64,000 bases of DNA from Altererythrobacter sp. ZODW24. GTDB lineage: Bacteria > Pseudomonadota > Alphaproteobacteria > Sphingomonadales > Sphingomonadaceae. The position numbers and the translations under genes were made by a program. The notes beneath the pieces are model-generated. The model made no database searches. It had not been told where the DNA came from and saw nothing but the letters and a program-made list of their open reading frames with translations. The stretch covers positions 496,001 through 560,000 of the forward strand of contig NZ_CP031155.1 in NCBI RefSeq assembly GCF_003344885.1, in the 5' to 3' direction. This document shows, in pieces, positions 43,253 through 52,661 of this stretch (positions are counted from its first letter, which is position 1; each line of letters begins with the position of its first letter).

Positions 43253-44505
43253 CAAATATCCTTTGCGAGGCGTAGTCCGGTGAACTGCCAACGCTGGTGG
43301 GGGTAGAAGAAATTGCGATAGCTGGCGCGTGAATGTCCGCGTGCAGTCGCGCAGCTTGCGCCGCGCAGAACGAACTGCCCGGACATGAACTTGCCATTAT
43401 ACTCGCCAACCGCGCCCGCAGCGGTTTTGAAGCGTGGGTAAGGGAGATAGGCGGAGCGCGTAAACTGCCAGCAATCGCCGAACAGGTCGCCGCCGCCGAT
43501 GGGCATGACCGTGCCGCCATTTCCGTCAAACTGGTTGCCGGCGCCAGCATCATGGCTTTGCGCAACGACTTCCCATTCGAACTCCGTCGGCAGACGCGCG
43601 CCCGCCCATGTGGCGAAGGCATCGGCCTCGTAATAGGAGATGTGCGTGACCGGCGCATTCGGATCGCGTGCCTGCCATCCAGCATGGGTGAACTGGCGGC
43701 CTTGATCGTCCCAATAAAGCGGCGCGGTTATCGCTTCAGACTTCACCCAAGCCCAGCCGTCGGAAAGCCAATGCGCGGCGTTTGAATATCCGCCATCAGC
43801 AATAAACTCAGCCCATTCCGCATTGGTCGTAAGCCGTGACGCGAGCGCAAACGGTTCTAGCAATACGCGGTGCAGCGGACCTTCGTTGTCGAAAGCGAAG
43901 CCGCCGCCGTTATGGCCGACCATAGCGATACCGCCGGGATGGCTGTGCCACTCCAACTCTGAAACTTCAGCCACTTCAGCCGAGCTGGCTTCCCACATCG
44001 CCGGGCCCATCGGATTATGGAACAGGGCGTGCTTGATGTCGGTCAGCAGCAATTCCTGATGTTGCTGCTCATGCGCGATGCCCAGCTCGATCATATCCGC
44101 ATGCGCCGGGTCGCAAAGCATTGGCTCCATCGCGGCATCGACATGTGCGCGCCATTCGCGGATTTCATCCAACGTCGGGCGAGACAGAAGGCCGCGCGCA
44201 AAGCGATTTATGCGCTCACCCTCAGCCTCGTAGTAAGAGTTAAACAGGAACGGCCATTCCTCGTTGAACAGCCGGTATCCCGGCGCGTGATCGCGCAGCA
44301 GAAATGTTTCCCAAAACCATGTCGTATGCGCCAAATGCCACTTCGCAGGGCTGGCATCTTCCATCGATTGCAGCGTGGCATCAGCATCGCTTAGCGGAGC
44401 AACCAGAGCCTCGGTCGCGCGGCGCAGATGGGCGTACCGGTCGCTTAGCGCAGTAGCCGGTGCGCTATCATCCTGAGGCTGTGCTTCCGGCAAGTCGGTC
44501 TCCAC
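43252..44505 (-). CDS. egtB: Ergothioneine biosynthesis sulfoxide synthase EgtB
   Basis: 417 residues with a GTG start at 44505; a TTG at 44598 would add 31 residues without family similarity. A DinB-like N-terminal domain carries the iron ligands in WHLAHTTWFWE and GIAHEQQHQELL. The C-terminal formylglycine-generating-enzyme-like domain has RLPTEFEWE, GDCWQFTRSAYLPYP, FVLRGASCATA and YRNFFYPHQRW. EgtB joins hercynine to a thiol donor through C-S bond formation with O2. Overlap with egtD implies coupled expression. No separate egtC or egtE lies nearby. Confidence 0.92.
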   Translation of the reverse strand: METDLPEAQPQDDSAPATALSDRYAHLRRATEALVAPLSDADATLQSMEDASPAKWHLAHTTWFWETFLLRDHAPGYRLFNEEWPFLFNSYYEAEGERINRFARGLLSRPTLDEIREWRAHVDAAMEPMLCDPAHADMIELGIAHEQQHQELLLTDIKHALFHNPMGPAMWEASSAEVAEVSELEWHSHPGGIAMVGHNGGGFAFDNEGPLHRVLLEPFALASRLTTNAEWAEFIADGGYSNAAHWLSDGWAWVKSEAITAPLYWDDQGRQFTHAGWQARDPNAPVTHISYYEADAFATWAGARLPTEFEWEVVAQSHDAGAGNQFDGNGGTVMPIGGGDLFGDCWQFTRSAYLPYPRFKTAAGAVGEYNGKFMSGQFVLRGASCATARGHSRASYRNFFYPHQRWQFTGLRLAKDI

Positions 44506-44611
44506 GCGAAAATCGCTACGAAGGGGACCATGGCGGAATTGGGTGCCAATTGAAAGGCTTGGCAGACAGTTGAGAAGCGACAGCCAGTCGCTTCCCAATG
44601 TCAGTTCATAG

Positions 44612-45985
44612 TCAGGCTGCTTTGCGCGAGCGCTCGGTTGCTTCTTCGTTTAGCAACTCTGCGATTTTGAACGCCAATTCTAGCGATTGCGCTGCGTTGA
44701 GACGCGGGTCGCAATGCGTGTGATAGCGATCTGACAGGCCCGCATCGGTGATGGCAATGCCGCCGCCAGTGCATTCGGTTACGTCCTGCCCAGTCATTTC
44801 AATATGCACGCCGCCAGCATGCGTACCCTCGGCGCGGTGGACATTAAAGAAGCCCTGCACTTCAGTCATAATCCGGTCGAATGGGCGCGTTTTATAGCCG
44901 CTATCCGCTTTGATCACATTGCCGTGCATCGGATCACATGACCAGACGACGGGATGCCCCTCGGCCTTCACCGCGCGGACCAATTTGGGCAGGCCAGCTT
45001 CGACCTTATCATGACCGAACCGGCTGATCAGCGTGATGCGTCCGGCTTCACGGCTCGGATTCAGCGTATCGAGTAATTTGAGCAGAACATCCGGTTCCAT
45101 CGACGGGCCGCATTTCATGCCGAGCGGATTGCCGATACCACGCGCGAATTCCACATGCGCGCTGCCTTCGAAACGAGTGCGGTCGCCGATCCACAGCATA
45201 TGGGCGCTGGTATCGAACCAATCGCCTGTCAGGCTGTCGCGGCGGGTCATGGCTTGCTCGTAAGGGAGCAGCAGCGCCTCGTGGCTGGTATGGAAACTGG
45301 TACCCTGCAACTGCGGCACGGTTGCGGGATCGACCCCGCATGCTTCCATAAAGTCGAGCGCTTCGCCGATCCGCACGGAAATTTCGTCAAACTTTTCAGC
45401 CCACGGGCTGCGGCCCATGAAGTCGAGCGTCCATTGGTGAACCTGACGCAGATTGGCGTAACCGCCGCCGGCAAAGGCGCGCAGCAGGTTGAGTGTTGCG
45501 GCGGCCTGCGAATAAGCGCGCACCATCCGGTCTGGATCATTGCGGCGCGTTTCAGGGTCAAACTCGATCCCGTTGACGTTATCGCCGAAATAACTTGGCA
45601 GCGTGATGCCGTCTTTCGTTTCAGTATCGGAGCTGCGCGGTTTGGCGAATTGTCCTGCAATCCGGCCAACCTTCACAACCGGCAGCTTGCCCGCGAATGT
45701 CAGCACAACCGCCATCTGCAGCAGCACACGGAATGTGTCGCGGATGTTGTTCGGATGGAATTCGGCAAAGCTCTCGGCGCAATCTCCGCCTTGCAGCAGG
45801 AACGCCTCGCCATTGGCCACTTCGGCCAAGCTGGACTTTAGCGCTCGTGCTTCGCCGGCAAACACCAGTGGCGGGTAATCCGCCAGCGTCTGTTCCGCAG
45901 CGGCGAGTGCGCCCGCATCGAGATAGGACGGCAAGTGCCGTGCTTCGTGCGATTTCCAGCTATCCGGGGTCCAGTTCGTGCTCAC
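44612..45985 (-). CDS. aroG: 3-deoxy-7-phosphoheptulonate synthase, class II
   Basis: 457 residues with GTG start ([20 protein letters not shown]); an ATG at 46000 would add five residues. First enzyme of the shikimate pathway. The class II (plant-like) form is recognised by [58 protein letters not shown] and [20 protein letters not shown]. It stands upstream of egtB on the same strand, with a gap of 106 bases. Confidence 0.95.
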   Translation of the reverse strand: MSTNWTPDSWKSHEARHLPSYLDAGALAAAEQTLADYPPLVFAGEARALKSSLAEVANGEAFLLQGGDCAESFAEFHPNNIRDTFRVLLQMAVVLTFAGKLPVVKVGRIAGQFAKPRSSDTETKDGITLPSYFGDNVNGIEFDPETRRNDPDRMVRAYSQAAATLNLLRAFAGGGYANLRQVHQWTLDFMGRSPWAEKFDEISVRIGEALDFMEACGVDPATVPQLQGTSFHTSHEALLLPYEQAMTRRDSLTGDWFDTSAHMLWIGDRTRFEGSAHVEFARGIGNPLGMKCGPSMEPDVLLKLLDTLNPSREAGRITLISRFGHDKVEAGLPKLVRAVKAEGHPVVWSCDPMHGNVIKADSGYKTRPFDRIMTEVQGFFNVHRAEGTHAGGVHIEMTGQDVTECTGGGIAITDAGLSDRYHTHCDPRLNAAQSLELAFKIAELLNEEATERSRKAA

Positions 45986-46097
45986 TTCAATACCTATCAT
46001 CTAAATTGGAGGCGCGCGCTTACGCCCCGATGCACTCAAATGCAAAGTGAAGACGTGCGCAAGCGCAATTTTATTTCGAGACTCCGAAGTGCGGCTA

Positions 46098-49091
46098 TTA
46101 CCGCCCAGCTTCGATTGGCCTCGCAATAGATGCGGCAGCGGGGGCTGCGGCCTCGCCTTTGGCCAGTTCCGCTCCTTGGGGAATGATCGCCACCTGATAG
46201 CCGGGACGCGATGACAGGAAGCGCTGTGCCAGCACCTGCATCGCGATGGGCGACGTGACGGTATAATCATTCAGCAATGTGCGAATCAGCTGCACGCGGC
46301 GCGGGTCGTCGGTCGCGCCCTCAAGCTGATACAGCCAGAACATATTGCCGGTCGAAGCGCGGCTGATGAGCTGTTTGAGCGGCTCGGTCACACGTTCGAG
46401 CTCGTCTTCCGTGGGCGGGTTCTCGGCCAGATCCTTCGCGATTGCTTCAGTCGCAGCGAAGAACGCGCGCACGTCCTTGGGCTGCAATTGTGCAAGGGCG
46501 GTGATCTTGCCGCCGGCATCCACATCAACCGGCCAGCTGGAGGCCACCTGCGGAGAATAGCTCGCCCCTGCCCGTTCGCGCATTTCGTCCATCAAGCGGT
46601 TGTTGAACAGCCGGGTCAGAATCTCGAGTTGGCGGGAAATGCGGACACCGTCGACACCGGCTCCGCTCGGCCAAGAGACTACGGCAGCCGCTTGATTGGC
46701 ATCGCCGCGGTGTCGCAGGATCGTCGGCTCCGTTTGCACAGCGGGGAAGTCCAGCGTCCGTGCAAGTGCTTCGGTTGGGATCGGTTCGCGCTTCGGCAAT
46801 GCGCCAAATGTCTTGGACAAGGCCGCAACAGCCTCATCGCGGTCGAACTCGCCAAACACCATCACCTCAACCGGCCCCTGCTTGAGCAGCGGCTCCCACA
46901 CTTCGCGGAAGCCCTCGGGCGTTACGTTTTCGAGCATTGCAGGCGTGGCCGTGGCAAAGCGCGGATCGCTATCTCGCAGCAGATAATCGAGATCACGCTG
47001 CATCAATGCGCCCGGACTGGTGGCGAAGCTTTCATAGGCAAGCGAACCAGCCGCCTTGGCGCGTGCAATGGGATTGGCATCCCAGCGCGGCATGCCCAGC
47101 TTCGCCGCGAATAGATAAAGCTGATCGGTCAGATCTTCCTTGCGGGTCTGCGCGTCGAGCGAGAACACTGCCTCCTCGATACCAAATTCAAAGCCAAGCT
47201 TGCGGCCGGTTGCAATTCGGTCGAGTTCTTCTTCGCCAAGCGGGCCGACGCCTGAGCTGACGAGTGCATCTTGGCCCAATTGAACATAGGGCGCGTCTTC
47301 CGGCGCAAATGCGCGATAGCCTGAGCCAAAGCGAACCTTCACCGCCACGCGGCCGGGCTCAGCTTCGCTGACCCACAGCATCGCCTTGACGCCATTGTCG
47401 AAGGTGACTGTTTCGATACCGAGCAAGCCAAGTGGTCCTTGCTCGGTGACTGTGCCGGGATCGCCGATCATCGGCAGGTCTGCGAAATTGACCGTAGCCG
47501 CCGCGACGCGCGACGAACCGTCGGCCTCGACCGGCTTGAGCAATGCGGTTTTCAAGCTGGCATTATCAGCCTCACCGGCTTGAGGCGTCACATAGACGGA
47601 GCGAATGACATCGCCCTTAAACAGCTCCCGCGTCATAGCGAGGACTTCATCGGGGTTGAGCCGGTCTTTCATACCGCGGAAGACGTCCAGAATGACTTCG
47701 GGTGCAGCCGTCGTTTCGCGAATGTCCACGGCGGTGACAATATCATCGGCCAAATCGGCTCCTGACATCACGTCACGCTCGGCAACGCGGCTGGCAAATG
47801 CGATGTCGAATTCGGCGGCCTCACGGTCGATTTCTTCTTGCGTAGGCGGCGTCGCGATAGCATCGGCGATCACGCTACGTGCGTCATTCAGCGCGGCTTC
47901 CCAGTCGTCGGTCAGCGGCGCCAGCGACAGGAATGTCGCATCGGTGGAACGACTGACATCATCCTGCTGCACTTGCGCATAAAGATAGCTGCCACCGGCC
48001 CGCGCGCGCTTTTCCAACCGGCGATTGATGATCGCTTGGCTGAGGACGGCGAGCAGCAGACCTTCATTATAAACGATAGTATCCTCAACCGGGCGCCACG
48101 GGCGCAGAACTGCCCAAGTGACAGTGCGCGGCAGATCGGGCTCGACCAACACTGCTGTCTCGCCAACGGGGTTATCCGTATCGGAACCCTCGGGCGCAAC
48201 CGGATCACCAAAGTTTGGCGCTGGCGTCAAAGCGCCCTCGCCCCGCCAGTCACCAAAGTACTTCTCGATCAGGCTAGCGAGCAGCTTCGGATCAGTATCA
48301 CCTGCGACGGAGATCACCGTGTTTTCCGGCCTGTACCAGCGCGAATGGAAGGCACGGATGGCTTCCTGAGATGCACCCTGAAGTGTTTCAACCGTTCCGA
48401 TCGGGCTGCGCGTCGCCAGCCGCTGTCCAGCAAACAAGGTGCCGCGCGTCATATCGGACACACGCTGGGCCGGGCCGCCGCGCTCGCGCTTTTCCGCCAA
48501 AACAATCGGCACTTCGGCGCCGAGGTTTGCCGTGGTCAGAGCTGGTTCGCGGATCATACCGGAAAGTAGCTTGAAACTTTCCTCAAGCTTCGCGGGCGTC
48601 ATATTCGGTAGATCGAGTTTATAGACTGTATGCGTCGGGCTGGTTTCGGCGTTGGTGTCGCTGCCGAAGCTCGCGCCTAGCCGCTGCCATGTGCGGATCG
48701 CCTGACCTTCTTCGAGATATTTGCTTTCGCGGAACAGCAGATGTTCGATCAAATGGGCAAAGCCGCGTTCGGCGTCTTCCTCATGCAAGGAACCGGCATC
48801 GATTCGAACGCGAATCGAAACCTGATCAGGCGGGACACCATTCTCGCGTGTCGCATAGCGAAGGCCGTTGTCCATCTCGCCAAACAGCCACTCGCGGTCG
48901 ACCGGAATGTTGCTGTTGCGGTATAGCCAGGGCGTTTCCTCGCCGGTCTGAAGCGCTGTCGGTTCAGGTACTTGCAGCTCCGCCGCATCGGCCGGAACTG
49001 GCTCGGCGGTCTGTGCATGACCTTGTTGCGCCAGCATCAGCAGCGGGAGAGACAGGGCGAAGCGGCGCATCTTGCGCGAAAGAATGCTCAT
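46098..49091 (-). CDS. M16-family zinc metalloprotease, exported
   Basis: 997 residues from MSILSRKMRRFALSLPLLML, with a signal peptide ending near GHAQT. The inverted zinc motif HLIEH (HxxEH) lies near residue 125 with the expected downstream Glu in a helix (about 195-205, VPIVLAEKRE). The length accommodates two M16 units; the second half is the inactive partner domain. Such pitrilysin-like double-length proteases degrade periplasmic peptides. The N-terminal ends of this gene and the nfu gene are divergent and 125 bases apart. Confidence 0.92.
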   Translation of the reverse strand: MSILSRKMRRFALSLPLLMLAQQGHAQTAEPVPADAAELQVPEPTALQTGEETPWLYRNSNIPVDREWLFGEMDNGLRYATRENGVPPDQVSIRVRIDAGSLHEEDAERGFAHLIEHLLFRESKYLEEGQAIRTWQRLGASFGSDTNAETSPTHTVYKLDLPNMTPAKLEESFKLLSGMIREPALTTANLGAEVPIVLAEKRERGGPAQRVSDMTRGTLFAGQRLATRSPIGTVETLQGASQEAIRAFHSRWYRPENTVISVAGDTDPKLLASLIEKYFGDWRGEGALTPAPNFGDPVAPEGSDTDNPVGETAVLVEPDLPRTVTWAVLRPWRPVEDTIVYNEGLLLAVLSQAIINRRLEKRARAGGSYLYAQVQQDDVSRSTDATFLSLAPLTDDWEAALNDARSVIADAIATPPTQEEIDREAAEFDIAFASRVAERDVMSGADLADDIVTAVDIRETTAAPEVILDVFRGMKDRLNPDEVLAMTRELFKGDVIRSVYVTPQAGEADNASLKTALLKPVEADGSSRVAAATVNFADLPMIGDPGTVTEQGPLGLLGIETVTFDNGVKAMLWVSEAEPGRVAVKVRFGSGYRAFAPEDAPYVQLGQDALVSSGVGPLGEEELDRIATGRKLGFEFGIEEAVFSLDAQTRKEDLTDQLYLFAAKLGMPRWDANPIARAKAAGSLAYESFATSPGALMQRDLDYLLRDSDPRFATATPAMLENVTPEGFREVWEPLLKQGPVEVMVFGEFDRDEAVAALSKTFGALPKREPIPTEALARTLDFPAVQTEPTILRHRGDANQAAAVVSWPSGAGVDGVRISRQLEILTRLFNNRLMDEMRERAGASYSPQVASSWPVDVDAGGKITALAQLQPKDVRAFFAATEAIAKDLAENPPTEDELERVTEPLKQLISRASTGNMFWLYQLEGATDDPRRVQLIRTLLNDYTVTSPIAMQVLAQRFLSSRPGYQVAIIPQGAELAKGEAAAPAAASIARPIEAGR

Positions 49092-49216
49092 TGCAGTGAT
49101 ATAGGGAGGTATCAGGTGAAGGATAAGTGAATGGGGCGAATTGTTGCGGCGACTTGGTGCGCCTCCCACTTACGGCACCACTTGCCCCTCCCTATTACGG
49201 CCCCTACATCACCCTC

Positions 49217-49795
49217 ATGTATATTGAGACAGAAACAACACCGAATCCCGCCACGCTGAAATTCATGCCGGGCCAGCCTGTTATGCCTTCGGGCACGCGC
49301 GATTTCTCCTCACCCGAAGCGGCAGAGATTTCACCGCTCGCGCAGGCGATCTTCGACACTGGCGAGGTTGTGAATGTCTTCTTCGGCAGTAACTTTATCG
49401 CCGTAACCGCTGCACCCGGCGCTGACTGGTCGGCGCTCAAGGGCATGGTAGTTTCCGTGCTCCTAGACCATTTCGTATCCGAAGCCCCGCTGTTTCACGA
49501 ATCCAGCGGCAATGGCATCGCCGTACCGCCCGAGGATGAAACGGTCGAAGGCGACGATCCCGCCAACGCTGAAATCGTGGAGCAAATCCATGAACTGCTC
49601 GAAACGCGCATTCGCCCGGCAGTTGCTAATGATGGCGGCGATATTGTCTATCGCGGCTTCCGCGAAGGCGTGGTCTATTTGCAGATGCAAGGCGCCTGCG
49701 CTGGCTGCCCATCCAGCACAGCAACGCTAAAACATGGGATCGAAAGCCTGCTCAAACATTATATACCAGAGGTGGACGAAGTCCGCGCCGCCTGA
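49217..49795 (+). CDS. nfuA: NifU-like Fe-S scaffold/carrier protein
   Basis: 192 residues from MYIETETTPNPATLKFMPGQ. An Nfu_N domain (about 1-90) is followed by a C-terminal Nfu domain (about 115-185) with the cluster-binding CxxC in GACAGCPSS. This is the mitochondrial-like Nfu architecture found in alphaproteobacteria; it carries [4Fe-4S] clusters to client enzymes. It starts the nfu-rutE-tsaB-rimI run, 16 bases before the next gene. Confidence 0.92.
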   Translation: MYIETETTPNPATLKFMPGQPVMPSGTRDFSSPEAAEISPLAQAIFDTGEVVNVFFGSNFIAVTAAPGADWSALKGMVVSVLLDHFVSEAPLFHESSGNGIAVPPEDETVEGDDPANAEIVEQIHELLETRIRPAVANDGGDIVYRGFREGVVYLQMQGACAGCPSSTATLKHGIESLLKHYIPEVDEVRAA

Positions 49796-49811
49796 AGGAG
49801 ACAGGATTTCG

Positions 49812-50420
49812 ATGACCAAGCAGTTCCATGACAACGTGCTTTCAGAAAGCGCGTTAAACCAGATTTTCCGCGAAGCACGCACCTATAATGGCTGGCAGGA
49901 CAAACCTGTTTCGAAAGAGCAGATCGAACAGATCTATGACTTGATGAAGATGGCGCCGACGTCTGCCAATATGCAGTCGGGCCGGTTCATCTGGTGTCAT
50001 TCGCAAGAGTCGAAAGACCGGCTGGCCGCCTACGCATCCGACGGTAACAAGGAAAAGGTGAAGACCGCTCCGGTTACTGTCATCATCGGTTATGACATCG
50101 ATTTCCACGAACAACTGCCGTGGCTGTTCCCGCATACTGACGCGAAGAGTTGGTTCGAAGGTAATGAGGAAGGCCGCAAGGAAGGCGCGTTCCGCAACTC
50201 CGCCTTGCAAGGCGCCTATCTGATGCTTGCAGCTCGCTCCATCGGGCTCGATTGCGGACCAATGTCGGGTGTCGATCTGGACGCAGTGACAGGCGACTTC
50301 TTTGCTGATCAACCGCGCGTTCGCGCCGACTGGATTTGCTCCTTCGGTTACGGTGATCCAACGTCGATCTTCGATCGCAGCCCGCGCCCTGACTTCGACA
50401 AGTTCAACTTGGTCGCCTGA
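49812..50420 (+). CDS. Malonic semialdehyde reductase (RutE/HadB-like nitroreductase)
   Basis: 202 residues from MTKQFHDNVLSESALNQIFR. FMN-dependent nitroreductase-fold protein; RTYNGWQDKPVS, APTSANMQSGRFIW and RNSALQGAYLMLAARSIGLD followed by CGPMSGVD are typical of the RutE group, which reduces malonic semialdehyde in pyrimidine degradation. Other rut genes are absent, so the role may be general detoxification. GAAGGAG overlaps the nfu stop and serves as RBS. Confidence 0.86.
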   Translation: MTKQFHDNVLSESALNQIFREARTYNGWQDKPVSKEQIEQIYDLMKMAPTSANMQSGRFIWCHSQESKDRLAAYASDGNKEKVKTAPVTVIIGYDIDFHEQLPWLFPHTDAKSWFEGNEEGRKEGAFRNSALQGAYLMLAARSIGLDCGPMSGVDLDAVTGDFFADQPRVRADWICSFGYGDPTSIFDRSPRPDFDKFNLVA

Positions 50421-50441
50421 GCGCGGCACTAAGGGGCAGGC

Positions 50442-51059
50442 GTGCGAACACTCGCAATCGATTGCGCGACCGAGGCCTGCTCCGTCGCTCTGTTCGACGG
50501 TGACGGCCTTGTGGCCGGCAAACACGTCGTGCTGGGCCGCGGCCATGCCGAACGTCTAATCCCGATGATCGCTGACTTGCCTCAGCGCGGCGAGGCTGAA
50601 CGGATTGCCGTTTCCATTGGGCCCGGCAGCTTTACCGGCGTGCGCATCGGTATCGCTGCTGCCCGCGCGCTTGGCGTGGCGTGGAAAGTGCCGGTTGTTG
50701 GCTTTCCGACACTGGCGCTTGTCGCAGCGATGGCACAGCGGGAGCATCTGGGGCAGCCGGTTACAGTGAGCATGACCGCAGGACACGGACAGTGGTTCAT
50801 ACAAAACTTCGACGCCGCCGGATTGCCGGCCGACGAACTTGCCTCGCTCAGCCCGGACAAAGCCGTCGGCGCAGCTTCATCGAGCCTCATTGCGGGAACG
50901 CAGGCTGAGGCATTGCGCGATCTGCGCGGATCAGGCGAGTTTTTAAACATGCATCCTGACGCTAGCCAGTTCGATCTACTCCCTGCCGCCATAATCAGCG
51001 ATGAAGTGCGCCCGCTCTATGGCCGGGCACCAGATGCGAAGCTGCCCACCCAAAAATGA
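50442..51059 (+). CDS. tsaB: tRNA threonylcarbamoyladenosine biosynthesis protein TsaB
   Basis: 205 residues, GTG start. TsaB is the scaffold paralogue of TsaD in t6A37 tRNA modification. It has an ASKHA fold with LAIDCATEACSVALFDGDGL, then RHAERL-like GHAERLIPMIADL and SIGPGSFTGVRIGIAAARAL. It overlaps rimI (ATGA), the conserved order in alphaproteobacteria. Confidence 0.93.
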   Translation: MRTLAIDCATEACSVALFDGDGLVAGKHVVLGRGHAERLIPMIADLPQRGEAERIAVSIGPGSFTGVRIGIAAARALGVAWKVPVVGFPTLALVAAMAQREHLGQPVTVSMTAGHGQWFIQNFDAAGLPADELASLSPDKAVGAASSSLIAGTQAEALRDLRGSGEFLNMHPDASQFDLLPAAIISDEVRPLYGRAPDAKLPTQK

Positions 51060-51535
51060 TGGACGACATCGACAGAATTATGTGGGTGATGGACGCTGCT
51101 TTCGATCCCAAATGGGGGGAAGCATGGTCGCGCAGGCAGATCGAGGACGCGCTGCAGTTTCCGCATACTTACTATCAATTGATCGGAATAAACGGCGATT
51201 TCGAAGTAAATGACGGGACGGTGGCTGGTTTTACATTATCCCGCCGTATAACTGATGAGGAAGAGCTTCTCCTGATCGCGGTTGATCCCGCATACCGCAA
51301 ACGGGGTATCGGCGCAGCTTTGATTTCTCGGCTGGTAACAAATGCACAATCTGCTGGCGTTGGACGTGTGTTTTTGGAAATGCGCGACAACAATCCTGCC
51401 GAATCGCTATATTTGGCTTCAGGATTCGAGCCGATTGGCCGTCGGACGAATTACTATAAATTGACAGACGGCGACTGTGTCGATGCCATAACTCTTGCAT
51501 TAGACGTTCAAAAGTGCCTGAATCCAAATAAATAG
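51056..51535 (+). CDS. rimI: Ribosomal protein S18-alanine N-acetyltransferase-like (RimI)
   Basis: 159 residues. GNAT fold with the acetyl-CoA loop AVDPAYRKRGIGAALI and the downstream VFLEMRDNNPAESLYLASGF typical of RimI. The neighbouring tsaB and mucR support the name. The start ATG overlaps the tsaB stop; a second ATG follows directly. The C-terminus is slightly A+T-rich compared with its neighbours. Confidence 0.88.
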   Translation: MMDDIDRIMWVMDAAFDPKWGEAWSRRQIEDALQFPHTYYQLIGINGDFEVNDGTVAGFTLSRRITDEEELLLIAVDPAYRKRGIGAALISRLVTNAQSAGVGRVFLEMRDNNPAESLYLASGFEPIGRRTNYYKLTDGDCVDAITLALDVQKCLNPNK

Positions 51536-51708
51536 TCCTACGAAAACAGTAAAATTGCCCACTTGTGCTATTGAAATTGAGAGCGTGGCTAAGTTACGTC
51601 TGGGCTAGAGATTTCCGCTCCCCCGGGGATCCTGTCGCAAACCCCGTGTTAGCCAGCCCGCGTTTGACCCAGTCAACACGCCAGAGCAGGCGAGATTTAG
51701 GAATTCGA

Positions 51709-52146
51709 ATGACAATTCTAGAAAACGATATGGCAGAGATGCTTGTAACACTGACTGCTGACATCGTGTCTGCGCATGTCAGCAACAATGACGTAGACGT
51801 GACAGACGTCCCGATGCTGATTGCTTCAGTACATGGTGCACTCGCCGATATCGGAAACGATAACCAGGTCGAAGAAGCGCCTGAACCTGCTGTTTCGATC
51901 CGCTCTTCGATTAAGAAGGATCACATCGTCTGCCTCGAAGATGGCAAGAAGATGAAGATGCTGAAGCGTCACCTGATGACTGATCACGGCATGACGCCTG
52001 ACGAATATCGCGCCCGTTGGGGCCTCGGTGCCGATTATCCAATGGTCGCTCCTGACTATGCAGAAACGCGCCGCGTGCTCGCCAAGAAGATCGGCCTTGG
52101 CCGTAAGCCTGGCCAGAAGCGTGGCCGCAAGAAAAAAGCAGCCTGA
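51709..52146 (+). CDS. mucR: MucR/Ros-family zinc-finger transcriptional regulator
   Basis: 145 residues from MTILENDMAEMLVTLTADIV with TTAGGA 8 bases upstream. The zinc-finger-like core reads HIVCLEDGKKMKMLKRHLMT followed by DHGMTPDEYRARWGL, and the tail PMVAPDYAETRRVLAKKIGL is conserved in MucR. MucR proteins are global H-NS-like regulators in alphaproteobacteria that cooperate with the CtrA/SciP cell-cycle circuit. The C-terminus is very basic (KRGRKKKAA). A strong terminator follows at 52186. Confidence 0.93.
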   Translation: MTILENDMAEMLVTLTADIVSAHVSNNDVDVTDVPMLIASVHGALADIGNDNQVEEAPEPAVSIRSSIKKDHIVCLEDGKKMKMLKRHLMTDHGMTPDEYRARWGLGADYPMVAPDYAETRRVLAKKIGLGRKPGQKRGRKKKAA

Positions 52147-52185
52147 TATCCCCCCATGGCTTCGGCCATCAGTGCTAGCTTGAGC

Positions 52186-52225
52186 AAAACGCCTCGCGCC
52201 TCTAGGGTTGCGGGGCGTTTTCTTT
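52186..52225 (+). terminator. Rho-independent terminator between mucR and fur
   Basis: AAAACGCCTCGC (52186-52197) pairs with GCGGGGCGTTTT (52210-52221) over 12 bp with one T-G pair, and TCTTTA follows. The fur reading frame begins 2 bases after the T tract. Confidence 0.85.
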
Positions 52226-52226
52226 A

Positions 52227-52661
52227 TTGGACGATTCCTTGCAGCAAAAAATTGATATCGAACAGCTATGCGCCGACCGCGGGCTCCGGATTACGGAGCA
52301 GCGGCGGATCATCGCCAATGTGCTGTCCAACAGCGACGATCACCCCGACGTTGAGCTTCTGCATCAACGCGCCTCGGCGATTGATCCGAAGATCTCGATC
52401 GCAACGGTTTATCGCACCGTGCGCCTGTTCGAAGAGGCCGGTATTCTCGACCGCCACGACTTTGGCGACGGACGCGCCCGTTACGAGGCCGCGCCCGAGG
52501 CTCACCATGATCATCTGATCGATGTCGAAAGCGGCAAGGTCGTCGAATTCGTCGATCCAGAACTCGAAGCCTTGCAAAAGGTTATTGCCGAAAAGCTCGG
52601 CTACCGCCTCGTTGACCACCGGATGGAGCTATATGGCGTCCGGCTGGACCGCGACGACTGA
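52227..52661 (+). CDS. fur: Fur-family ferric/zinc uptake-type regulator
   Basis: 144 residues with TTG as the best start, since no ATG or GTG precedes the conserved IDIEQLCADRGLRITEQRR. DNA-binding and dimer motifs: NSDDHPDVELLHQRA, SIATVYRTVRLFEEAGILDR and the metal-site segment EAHHDHLIDVESGKVVEF. Fur represses iron uptake genes; the Irr and Zur branches are alternatives but this context is usual for Fur/Mur. The stop overlaps the plsC start (TGATG). The start codon lies 2 bases after a terminator T tract (see findings). Confidence 0.92.
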   Translation: MDDSLQQKIDIEQLCADRGLRITEQRRIIANVLSNSDDHPDVELLHQRASAIDPKISIATVYRTVRLFEEAGILDRHDFGDGRARYEAAPEAHHDHLIDVESGKVVEFVDPELEALQKVIAEKLGYRLVDHRMELYGVRLDRDD

